Below, piece after piece: positions 20,376 to 30,600 of a DNA stretch of 64,000 bases. This stretch comes from Tritrichomonas musculus. Taxonomy: Eukaryota; Parabasalia; Tritrichomonadida; Tritrichomonadidae. The stretch covers positions 8,494,001 to 8,558,000 of the forward strand of contig JAPFFF010000002.1 of assembly GCA_039105265.1 (NCBI GenBank), given 5' to 3'. Below the pieces are notes generated by a model. It had not been told where the DNA came from, searched no databases, and saw only the letters and a list, made by a program, of their open reading frames with translations. The position numbers and the translations under genes are program-made. The stretch's first letter is position 1. Each line of letters starts with the position of its first letter.

Positions 20376-22007
20376 ATGACCGACTTCTTGAAAGATCTCA
20401 AATGGATAGAATTGGACACTAGAATGATGTCATGCTCCTCTATGAAGGAAGTTATTGATGATTTGCAGATGCTTCGTATAGGTGCCTACGAAACCTTTTA
20501 TAACTATTGCGAAAAATTTCGACAAAGAGACGTAGCTCGCTTGGAAGCAGGGGGAATTACAAAGAAAAGACTCTTGTCAATCAGAGAAAAATTGCAAGAG
20601 TTCAAAAAGAAATTTGCGTTTAAACTTGATGACTCTAATAGCCCAGAAAGCACGATTTCATTGATATTCTACAAATACAATCTGCCAATTGTAAAGTCAA
20701 TCTGTAATGAACTTCAAAATCTTATGGATGAGTATAATGGTCCACTCAAAGATGAAGCATATTTGGCCGAGCACGATTGGAAAACAAAAGAAGGAAAACA
20801 ATATTCTATTACAATCTCAAATCCATATGTCAAAATTCCCGAATTACTCGAGAATGTAGAAGAGTTCCTTCAAGAAACAAGTCAAATCACTGATATTGAT
20901 TTATCCAAATTTCAATTCGAAGAAAGATTCAAAATTCTTCAGACAGTTGAAAGTCAAATCCAGGGATTAAACATTGACGGGAAAGAAAAGGATATTTTAC
21001 TATATAATTGGTCAAAAATGTTTTTGAAATCTCTATTTCTTATGCATATTCAAATGAAAATATCTCAAAGAGATCTTCTGAGAAAGGAGGATGACACTAT
21101 GACAGAGAGTGAATTTTGTAAAATCAAAAATTTACAATTCATTGGTGGAATAGCTGATCTTATTTGTGAAGCTGTTGATGATATTGATCAAGATAAGTTA
21201 AATGAAATATATCAACAACACCAAGATGATGAAGCAGGTGATATTTTGAAACCGTTAATAGAAGAATTCGTGCCTTATTTTCAGAATCTTTTCACTCCAA
21301 CTGAATTGATAAAACATGCTATTAAGTATGATCTAAAACATGATTCTGATGAAAAAGACGAAAAAAGACAAGTCACCAATTCAGACTTCCTTTTATTGAA
21401 ACATTATATTCCAACTTTTTATTTGAAATTGGTTCCTTTTAAATTGAGAGATCCGCCCAGCGAATCTTTTAATCACCTTTTCGAATTCTGTTTGAATGAA
21501 CTACAATATTCAAAAGATATTGAATTTGGTAAAACTCGTAGAGATAAAACAAAATTAACTTTCAGATTTGATATAGATGAAATTGAAGGAGATATAGATA
21601 CACTTCAACTTCAAAAATATTATCTCTGCTGGTACATGGTTGATTATATAAGACATTTTTTAAATTCAAGTGCAAATTACATGAACCGACCAACTGGTAC
21701 ATATGATGATCAGCTTCCAATTGCATTTGTTCTATCGTTATTGCCATGGTATGTTGATGATGATTCAGAAGATGCTAGAACTTTGGAAAAGATGATACAC
21801 GAAACTATCCAAAAAGAAATCGGTGATTTTCATGGCTATTACTATGATTGGACTTGGTATGAATACATCACAAAAATTGTTTGGCCAGCAACTGAACCTC
21901 TTAACATGAATGATCTTAGAACTAAAATGGATCCAAGGAAAACTCCTTGTGAAGAACCAAAACCAGGTTTAATGGATGAGCTACAAGGATGTTGCACAAT
22001 CTTTTGA
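20376..22007 (+). CDS. Unrecognised 543-residue protein ending in a CaaX-like box
   Basis: I do not recognise a family. The protein is acidic and largely helical by composition, without signal peptide, transmembrane segment or low-complexity tract. A few aromatic clusters occur near the C-terminus (for example GYYYDWTWYEY). The last residues are GCCTIF. Cys-Thr-Ile-Phe fits a C-a-a-X prenylation box; Phe or Leu at the last position favours geranylgeranylation. The adjacent Cys could be palmitoylated, so peripheral membrane attachment is inferred. The start at 20376 is supported by initiator-like motifs. Codon use and G+C look like an active housekeeping gene compared with its repeat-rich flanks. 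Confidence 0.85.
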   Translation: MTDFLKDLKWIELDTRMMSCSSMKEVIDDLQMLRIGAYETFYNYCEKFRQRDVARLEAGGITKKRLLSIREKLQEFKKKFAFKLDDSNSPESTISLIFYKYNLPIVKSICNELQNLMDEYNGPLKDEAYLAEHDWKTKEGKQYSITISNPYVKIPELLENVEEFLQETSQITDIDLSKFQFEERFKILQTVESQIQGLNIDGKEKDILLYNWSKMFLKSLFLMHIQMKISQRDLLRKEDDTMTESEFCKIKNLQFIGGIADLICEAVDDIDQDKLNEIYQQHQDDEAGDILKPLIEEFVPYFQNLFTPTELIKHAIKYDLKHDSDEKDEKRQVTNSDFLLLKHYIPTFYLKLVPFKLRDPPSESFNHLFEFCLNELQYSKDIEFGKTRRDKTKLTFRFDIDEIEGDIDTLQLQKYYLCWYMVDYIRHFLNSSANYMNRPTGTYDDQLPIAFVLSLLPWYVDDDSEDARTLEKMIHETIQKEIGDFHGYYYDWTWYEYITKIVWPATEPLNMNDLRTKMDPRKTPCEEPKPGLMDELQGCCTIF

Positions 22008-22318
22008 AAAATGAATAAAACTATGGAAATTCTTTATGACGCAAAGAAAAATTTGCGTGTTTTTTTTTTTTTTTTTTTTTTGCAAAATAGACGAAAATGG
22101 AAATGATTTTGAAAATCAAATTTTGTAGAACAAGATGAATCTATTTATTCAAGAAAAATTCAAAAAAAAGTTTTAAAAGTGTTTATCCCATCAATCCACT
22201 TTTTGATAGGAGTTTATTTTCAAAAAGTGAACATGTTTGTGATAAAATCAAAAAATTGAATTAAAAGTTTATTGAAAAAGTGGAAATATAATACATTCAA
22301 ATAAACAGAAAAAAACTA

Positions 22319-22927
22319 AAGTCGAATTCAAAAAGCTTGGGACAACTTCTCAAATAAATTCTGATAAAAGTGAAAAACACAATCTTCTTTTCAATTAATT
22401 TTTTTCTTGATTTATTGAGTTATACTAACTAAAATTCCAATCAATAATGAAAAAATGAGCCAAAACATATATTACCGAACTTTCAATTTACAGCTCAATT
22501 CATAAAAATCGATGATCATCCAATAATATGTAAATTCATGATCAAAAAATAGTATTTGAGCATGTGTTTACAAAAAACTCTATCTTAATATCATTACAGG
22601 CTTTACCATGCGTTTTCTAGTGAATTAGTGCAAAGATCTATGATAATTTTCACTAAAGATTAGGTGAATGGTATTTTTTTGAGGATTTTTTCCTTACAAA
22701 ATATGGATTAAGAATAGATACAACATTATTCATATGCAAAAATATATGTTTTTATATAAAAATGATACTTTTTTTCTTTGTTTTTTTATTATTTTCCCCT
22801 TTTTCCCCTTTACCAATTCAAATTTTTTCAATATATCTCACAAAAAAAATCATTCATACTGGGACAAAATTGAATACTTTTCAGTATATATTTAAAAAGT
22901 TTGTCCCAAGCTTTTTGAATTTGACTT
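22319..22927. mobile_element. Mariner-like MITE with about 30-bp TIRs
   Basis: The left end AAGTCGAATTCAAAAAGCTT and the right-end complement AAGTCAAATTCAAAAAGCTT continue into GGGACAA on both sides. A TA dinucleotide flanks each end (22317-22318 and 22928-22929). At about 609 bp with no coding frame, it fits a deleted Tc1/mariner-type element. The ends differ by one or two bases, so it is not brand new. Confidence 0.65.
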
Positions 22928-23208
22928 TATTATGAAAAATAATTTATAATTCTTCCAATATCGGCTTTTCAAAAACTTATATTTAGTAACTCATCATTAT
23001 TTTTTTTAAGCTTTCCGTACAATGTATCAAAACCGAAATCGAGGTCCAAAACAAAAAAATAATTTTTGTAATATTTCTATTTAAGACTTAAATCAAAAAT
23101 CGGACTCCGTCCAGCTCTAAGTTTTTTAGTACAGCTTTTTTCTCAGATTTTCTCGTCATATGATTTTTGAGCGATGAATTTTTTTTCTCGATCACTATGT
23201 AAATTATA

Positions 23209-23598
23209 CAGTAAGGTTGTAAAATTCAAAAACGTCTCAAAAGAGGAAAATCTACTTTTTCATAGAAAACGATTAAAATGAATTTAAAATAAAAGTCAAA
23301 ATAACGAATTTAATTCAAATTTGGATTTTCCTTTATAGCGTTGCAAAAATGGAAAATCCACTTTTTGAATGATGCTCATTTTTTCATATCGAGATAGGAA
23401 AGCACTATTTGATGAATATAATGTCGCAAACAGCTATGTGATAAACTTAATCATGGAAATATTATATCTTAAAATGGTAGGTTTAAACAAGATTTTCTCT
23501 CTATTTCTTTATTTCTTTCATTTTTATTAATGAAAATTTTTTTCTCAAAAAGTCGATTTTCCTATTTTGAAACGTTTTCCAATTTTGAAACCTTACTG
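23209..23598. mobile_element. Mariner-like MITE, 390 bp, CAGTAAGGTT ends
   Basis: The inverted ends start CAGTAAGGTT and stay similar for about 50 bp (through AAAACGT-TCAAAA-AGGAAAATC). TA flanks both ends (23207-23208 and 23599-23600). TACAGT at the border is typical of Tc1/mariner insertions. Internal copies of GGAAAATC-CACTTTTTGA repeat the subterminal sequence. It has no transposase. The remainder of 22008-24440 shows no gene. Confidence 0.75.
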
Positions 23599-24447
23599 TA
23601 GTAATACTTCTAATTTAATATTAAATAAAATTATATGAAAAGTCTTTTACGATTACCAAAAATTTTATAGGATCTTAATATTAAAAATTATTTTTCATTA
23701 CAATTTTTTTACTTCTTTATTCAATAAACTAGAATATGTTACTTTTTCTCATCATGCAAACGAATATACTTCTGTTGATATTCTCCTTGTTTTTTAGTTT
23801 TTTCTATGAAATAATATATTTTTTTTTTCATAGGACAGAAAATGAAAATATTTCGTTTAAATCCATGAACTTTACTGAGTTATATTAATCATATTTGTTT
23901 GAAAATCGATCATATATTACTTTTATGCAAAAAAAATAAACAAAATTCTTAATCAGAATTTCTGATTTTAATATCGATGATTGAGAATATTCAATTTTAA
24001 ATGTTAGCAATGCAAATCATCAATATTAATATTGGATTATAACCTAAAATTGCTAAAAAATAGTTATTTAGGCAATTTACATAAGTTAAAGAGGTATTCA
24101 ATGATTATTTCGTTTAAAATATATTATTTCATAGAAATTTTAGCAATTTTAGGTTGTAATCTTTGTTTAATTATACGCTTTTATTCCAATATTTTTTTCT
24201 TCAATTTGATATAAAAGTAATTTTAATCAAATTAAAAAGATAAAATTCAATGAGTTCTCACAAAACCAAAATATGTAGATAAAAATGGCTGTAGGAATTG
24301 GTATTATTGATTCCACGTCGTTAATTTTGAATGGTTTATACTTATTATATTGAAAAAGTTTGTGAGTAAAAAAAAGTATAAATATAGTCTTTACATCTAC
24401 TTTATCTCCATCAAATTAAGCAATCTTTTATCTTATAAATCTTCAGT

Positions 24448-24469
24448 TATATTTGGTCGACCAAATATA
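24448..24469. promoter_or_regulatory. 22-bp perfect palindrome upstream of the RCC1-pseudokinase gene
   Basis: The core ATTTGGTCGACCAAAT extends by three bases on each side as a perfect palindrome with no loop. It lies about 84 bases before the ATG at 24553. A dimeric regulator site is possible. A GACCGGACGG-like patch follows near 24495. Confidence 0.4.
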
Positions 24470-24542
24470 TGATAGGTGAAAATGACATATAACCGTCCGG
24501 TCAATTTCCCCAGCAAAAAAAAAAAAACAGAAATAAAAAAAT

Positions 24543-24548
24543 TCATTT
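24543..24548 (+). promoter_or_regulatory. Initiator-like TCATTT
   Basis: TCATTT lies 5 bases before the ATG at 24553, in the position usual for trichomonad initiators. Confidence 0.45.
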
Positions 24549-24552
24549 AATT

Positions 24553-26837
24553 ATGATTCTTGTTTCAGGATTAAATGATAAACATATGCTAGGTGAAAAG
24601 TCCAACTTTAAACGCACAAACCAAACTGACGTTATTAGTTCTCCTCTAAAATTATATATTGAAACATCATCAATATTATCTTATTCATTTTTTGATAAAT
24701 CGGCTGTAATGATAACAAAAGATGAAATTGCACATGGAATTGGTGATAATACAGGAAAACTTATAAGTCCATCGCTTCATAGCCAAATACTCCAATATTT
24801 TACAGAATTTAGTATTAAAGACATGAAAAATCTATTGTATACCCCGATTTCTTCCGTTAGTGGCGTATGGTACACACTTTATCTCGTTTCTAATCCCGAA
24901 AATAACTCTCAATTTCAACTAACTTTTACATCTAATTATCATAATAAATATTTTATTTTTCTTGACACAGGAAAATCAAATCCTGTTGCACTTTTTGGTG
25001 GCAAACGTCATGCTGCAGCAATTGACTCAGAAGGTTCTGTTATTTTTATTCATAAATCTATTTTTGATGATTACATATCAAACCTCTATCTCCAGTTTCC
25101 CTTCCAGGGAAGGAGAAGGCAGTCAGTGTTGCATGCTGTGATGATTTCATCATTGTTCTAGCATCGAGCGGGAAAGTCTTCCGCTCTTATCCAACTGAAA
25201 AGCTCAATTTTGTTGAATCATCAGAACTCAGTGGCATAAAAATCGTTGATATCAGTGGAACTTGTGACTTTTGCTTTGCACTCAGCGATAGTGGACGTGT
25301 ATTTGCTCTTGGAACATGCGAGTATGGCGCGATGGGATTTGGCCAAGAAGAATGTGACTTTAGAGAATTTACCGAAGTTACATCATTAAGTGAATACAAA
25401 ATCACTGGAGCATTTGCAGGATGGCATCACTCGCTTTTCATTACATCGGAAGGGAAAGTTCTCGCATGCGGCTGCAACAGTTGTGGCCAGCTCCTCCTCA
25501 GCAGTGGTCCAAGTAGTAGTGGTAAGTTCAGTCAATTTCAAAATGATTATAGAGAAATATTCACTCCCATTGAAACGTCAGTTACAAGTGGAGCCTCTTT
25601 CTGCATTGCAGGGTCTAATTCAAGTATTGTTTTCTGCGGATTTGTTCCACCAAACACGCCAAACAGAGTCTTAAGAAACACTCAAGACGCATCAAGCCAG
25701 CCCCCACAAAAAGCAATCATGCCACCTGTTGACCTTTCACCAAAAGAAAGCACTTTTGACAATCAAATCGAATCAAAAAAGACTGAATCCAGCTTGATCC
25801 CAAATTCAGTAAAGGCCACAAATCAAGAGGAAGCACCCAGCCACACAAATTTGAGCACCAGTGAAAGTGAAGCACAAAAATCGCACTTCAAGATCAATGA
25901 CCTTGAGCAGCAAATCTCAGACACAAACAAAAACGTGTCAAAGCTCATCAACAGCATTGAAAAGAAGAAAACAAGAATCGAAATCCTTGATCAAGATTCA
26001 TTTCACCCCATCAAAGAACTAGGAAGTGGCCTTCTTGGCAGCTCACATTTAGTTTCAATCACTGACAGCATCCATTCAATCGGTGTTCTGAAAGTTCTCA
26101 ACAAAAACGATCCAGTTATCATACAGAACGTCATGCGTGATCTTGTCCAATTGAATCGTTTCAACCACCCGAACATCAACAAAACATATGGAATCTTCCT
26201 CGGCAACGAAAACATTCCTCCCTCAATTCTTTCTCATCGTTGTTCACAGACGATTGATGATCTTGTTGAAAACAAACTCATATCGAAGACGGATTCGGTC
26301 TGCATCATTTATCAGATTGCGTCCGGAATGAAGCACGCACACTCATTGAATATTATTCATCGTAACTTGAAGCCATCAAATGTCTTTGTGTCGTCAGATC
26401 AAACAGTCAAGATTTGCAATTTTGGAATAGCAAAAATGATGCCACAAAAAGAGCAGCTTTCATTGATCAGTGGAGATGACACGAAGTTGTTCTTCTTCAT
26501 TGCTCCAGAAATGATGAATGATGAACCAATCACCGAAAAAGTTGACGTTTTCTCTTTTGGATCATTGCTGTACTTCATTCTTAACAATGGCGAAATTCCG
26601 AAGATGACGGTTTTTGATTATATTGAAGGTAAAACGTCAGATATTCCATCATCACTTACCAAATCAGCGAAAGAAATGATTGAAATATGCATGAATCGAG
26701 ATCCGAATGTCAGGCCAGATTTCAACACAATTTGTGAAAACATTTTCAAACACATGTTTGATTTCGCTGAATTCACAGCTAATGAAAAGCAAGAACTCAA
26801 AGAAAGGATGATTAAAATCAAAGAAATTTCATTTTAA
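24553..26837 (+). CDS. RCC1-like propeller fused to a protein pseudokinase, with one frameshift
   Basis: The N-terminal propeller starts MILVSGLNDKHMLGE. The frame then shifts once near 25071-25095: after it the frame reads VSLPGKEKAVSVACCDDF, which matches the BTB-RCC1 neighbour (VSLPNGEKASSIACGNEL). The second frame runs unbroken to 26837. It contains the last RCC1 blades, PPNTPN, a Ser/Gln-rich linker, a short coiled coil and a kinase fold. The glycine loop (GSGLLGS) and the VAIK-like Lys (GVLKVL) are kept. The catalytic loop is HRNLKPSN (Asn codon at 26364) and DFG is NFG (Asn codon at 26418), so both catalytic aspartates are Asn. It is predicted to be a pseudokinase. The shift could be real decay, programmed, or a sequence error; the intact remainder argues against old decay. 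Confidence 0.8.
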
Positions 26838-27055
26838 TTTAATAACTTTTCTTTACTAAAATTTTCATATTTAAATTACATATATTTTTATTTATAAAAA
26901 TTTTTTTTAATAATAAAAAGATAAATAATAAGCATCTAGCTTCAAATCTCGCAATTTATTTAATAAATTTCTAAAGATATACAAAACGAATTACAGTCTT
27001 TTCGTGATTATAACGGAAATATCCACTTTAATAACGGGAAAGTTCATTATGATTA

Positions 27056-27541
27056 CAGAAAAATTCTATTTCATAACGGAAAGTGTAACCATTTTTTTGT
27101 GAATTTTTTTTAATAAAGCAAAATCATGATTTATATAAATTATTTTAATTAAATTTCCAATGTATCAAATATACGTTGCCTTATGAATGTTTTCTAATTA
27201 TATATTCTTGCATCAACTTCCGAAAAATATTTTCAAAATAGATTAATTGAATAGTATTTTTGGTAATTTTCAGATGCCAATAGTTTATATTAAGTATTAA
27301 TTTTATATATATTCCATTAAATTCAATTTTTATGAGAAAAAAATTTGGATAGTATTTTTTAAAAAAAAGTTTCTTTATGTTTACTTTCCCATTTTCGGTA
27401 TCTATTCCGTATTTATGATGATTTTAAATCTTTTTATTTATAATTTATTAAATAAAACCATGATTTTAAAATGAATGTTTTATAAAAAAGATTTTCACAA
27501 AAAAATTGTTGCACTTTCCGTTATGAAATAGAATTTTTCTG
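27056..27541. mobile_element. Mariner-like MITE, 486 bp, CAGAAAAATTC ends
   Basis: Perfect 30-bp inverted ends begin CAGAAAAATTCTATTTCATA (27056-27085 and 27512-27541), with TA on each side (27054-27055 and 27542-27543). A further diverged TACAGTC...ATAACGGAAA stretch just outside on the left suggests an older related insertion. The CATAACGGAAA motif resembles the CGTTATGGA motif of the element at 3139-3985. Confidence 0.8.
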
Positions 27542-27553
27542 TAATAACCAATA

Positions 27554-27696
27554 AAATTCTCATTTTTATAGCTTAATAACCAATAAAAGCTTTCAAAATT
27601 TTGTATCGAAAAAAAAATTCTGTTTTTCTTTGGTCGATCTTTAGGATTATTAAATTATTCGTTTTATTGGTTATTAAGCTATAAAAATGAGAATTT
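27554..27696. repeat. 35-bp perfect inverted repeat overlapping a start codon
   Basis: Bases 27554-27588 and 27662-27696 are exact reverse complements (right arm TTTTATTGGTTATTAAGC onward). The right arm contains the ATG of the coiled-coil gene at 27687. A transcript starting upstream of the left arm would hide the start codon in a hairpin. Confidence 0.8.
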
Positions 27697-30600
27697 ACAT
27701 ATACTATCTTTCAGTACTTTTGACACTACTATTTTCCATTTCAATTTTTTATCATATTAGCAAACTTAGAAATACAAATGATGAAAATCAAGCGATTGAA
27801 ATAAATTATTATTTGTTATTATTTTATATAATTGGCCTGGTTATTCAGATACACCTTTTAATACTAGTTCATAGAAGAACGATAGAAAATATCAATTCTG
27901 ATCAGCAGAAAATCAAAGAACTAGAAACAAACATTAAGAGTAAACAAGATGAATTCAAAAAGAAAGAACTACAGATTGAAGAATTTGAAAAAGAATTAGA
28001 TAAAAATGTAAAACATGATGAAATTGTCACAAGACAAGCAATCATCAAAGAAATAGAAAAAGACAAGCAGGCAGAACAAGAAGAAATCAGTGGAAAACCA
28101 CAGCAAATTGAAGAATTCATGGAAGAAATGAAGAACATGCAAAACCAGATCGACACTAAACAAAAACAAATCGAAGAGCTCGAAAGAGACAACAAATCAA
28201 AACAAGAAGAAATAAGCGAAAAACAACAGAGAATGGAAGAATTTGAGAAAGAAATGATCGACAAGAAAAATGACATCAATGATAAAGAACGTCAAATTGA
28301 AGCTCTGGAAAGCAACAACAGAGCAAAACAAGAAGAAATCAGTGAAAAACAGCAAAAAATTGAAGAACTTGAAAAGAAAGTAGATAGAAACACTAAACAT
28401 GACGAAAAAGATTCCAAACAAGAAAGAATTGAAGAATTAGAAAAAGACAATAATTCAAAACAAGATGAAATCAATAAAAAACAACAAAAAATTGAAGAAC
28501 TTGAGAAAAGAAACAATTCTATGCAAGAAGACATCGACTTAAAGCGGCAAAGAATTGAAGAATTAGAGAACGACAACAAATCAAAACAAGAAAAAATCAG
28601 TGAAAAACAACAAAAAATCGAGAAACTTGAGAAAGAAAAGAAAGACATGCAAAATGACATTGATATAAAACAGAGTCAAAATGAAGAACTTTCTAAAGAT
28701 AACGAAACAAAGCAGGAAGAAATCAAATCTACACAACGTAGAATTTCCGAATTAGAACAAGAAATGATTGACAAGCAAAATATCATCAATGATAAAATAA
28801 GTCAGATAGAAGAACTTGAAAAAGAAAAAAATTCCAAACAAGAAGAATTGAATTTGAAACAACAAAGAATTGACGAGCTTGAACAAAGAATTGATGAAAT
28901 AGGAAACAAAGAACAAAGAAGTGAAGATCAAGAACATGAAACTGACGCAAAAATAGAACAAGAAAAGAATGACGAGACAGAGAAAGATGCAAATAGTTCA
29001 CAAGACGAACTCAACATGAAACAACAACGAATTGATGAACTTGAGAAAGAAATAAATGAAAAACAAGATGAAATTAATAATAAACAAAATCAAATAGAAG
29101 AACTTGAAAAAGAAAACAATGAAAAGCAGGGAGATATCAATACGAAGCAACAACGAATTGAAGAACTTGAGAAAGAAATAAATGATAAACAAGATGAAAT
29201 TGACAATAAGCAAAAGCAAATAGAAGAACTTGAAAAAGAAAACAACTCTAAACAAGAAGACGTCAATTCGAAGCAACAACGAATTGAAGAACTTGAGAGA
29301 GAAATGAAAGATAAACAACAAAAAAGTGAAGAAATTGAAATTAAAGAAAAAGATATTAAAATAAAAGAACATGAAACAGATGAAAAAATAGAACAAGAAA
29401 AGAATGATGATCCAGAGAAAGATGCAAATAATTCACAAGATGAACTCAGCATAAAACAACAACGAATTGAAGAACTTGAGAAAGAAATGACAGATAAACA
29501 AAAGCATATAGAAGAACTTGAAAAAGAAAACAACTCTAAACAAGAAGATATCAATTCAAAGCAACAACGAATTGATGAACTCGAGAAAGAAATGAATGAT
29601 AAACAAGATGAAATAAACAATAAGCAAAAGCAAATAGAAGAACTAGAAAAAGAAAACAACTCTAAACAAGAAGATATAAATTTGAAACAGCAACGAATTG
29701 AAGAACTTGAGAGAGAAATGAACGATAAACAGCAAAAATGTTGGGAAATAGACATTAAAGAAAAAGATATTAAAATGAAAGAACAAAGAAGTGAAGACCA
29801 AGAACATGAAACAGATGAAAAAATAGAACAAGAAAAGAATGATGATCCAGAGAAAGATGCAAATAATTCACAAGATGAACTCAGCATAAAACAACAACGA
29901 ATTGAAGAACTTGAGAAAGAAATGATAGATAAACAAAAGCAAATAGAGGAGCTTGAAAAAGAAAACAACTCTAAGCAAGAAGATATCAATTCAAAGCAAC
30001 AACGAATTGATAAACTCGAGAAAGAAATGAATGATAAACAAAAACAAGCAGAAGAGCTTGAAGAAGAAAACTACTCTAAACAAGAAGCTAATGATAGCAA
30101 GCAACAACAAATTGATGAGCTAATAAATGATAGCACAAATAAGCAACAAAAAATTGAAGAGTTGGAAAAAGAAATCAGCACAAAGCAAAAACAGTTGGAA
30201 GAACTTGAGCGCATATTGAATGATAAACAAAAGTGCATTGAAAGGCAGAAAGATTTCAATAGTGCTTTGCAAGAAAATGACAGCAAACAGAATCAAGTAG
30301 ATGAAATCGATGAAATACCGAATGATACAAATGGCAAACAAAATGAAAAAGATTCTAAGCAACAATTAAATTCACAATTGGAGAAGAGCAACAATTCAAT
30401 ACCAGAAGAACAGCAGCTCATTGATGAATTAGAAGATGATATCAAAATTAAGCAACAGAAAATAGATGAATTGGAAAAAGAAAATAGAAATCAACAAGAA
30501 GAGATCAACATCAAGCAGCAGCAAATCGAGAAACTTGAGAAAGAGATGACTGATAGGCAACAGCAAATTGAGAAATTAGAAATGATTAATAAAGAAAATG

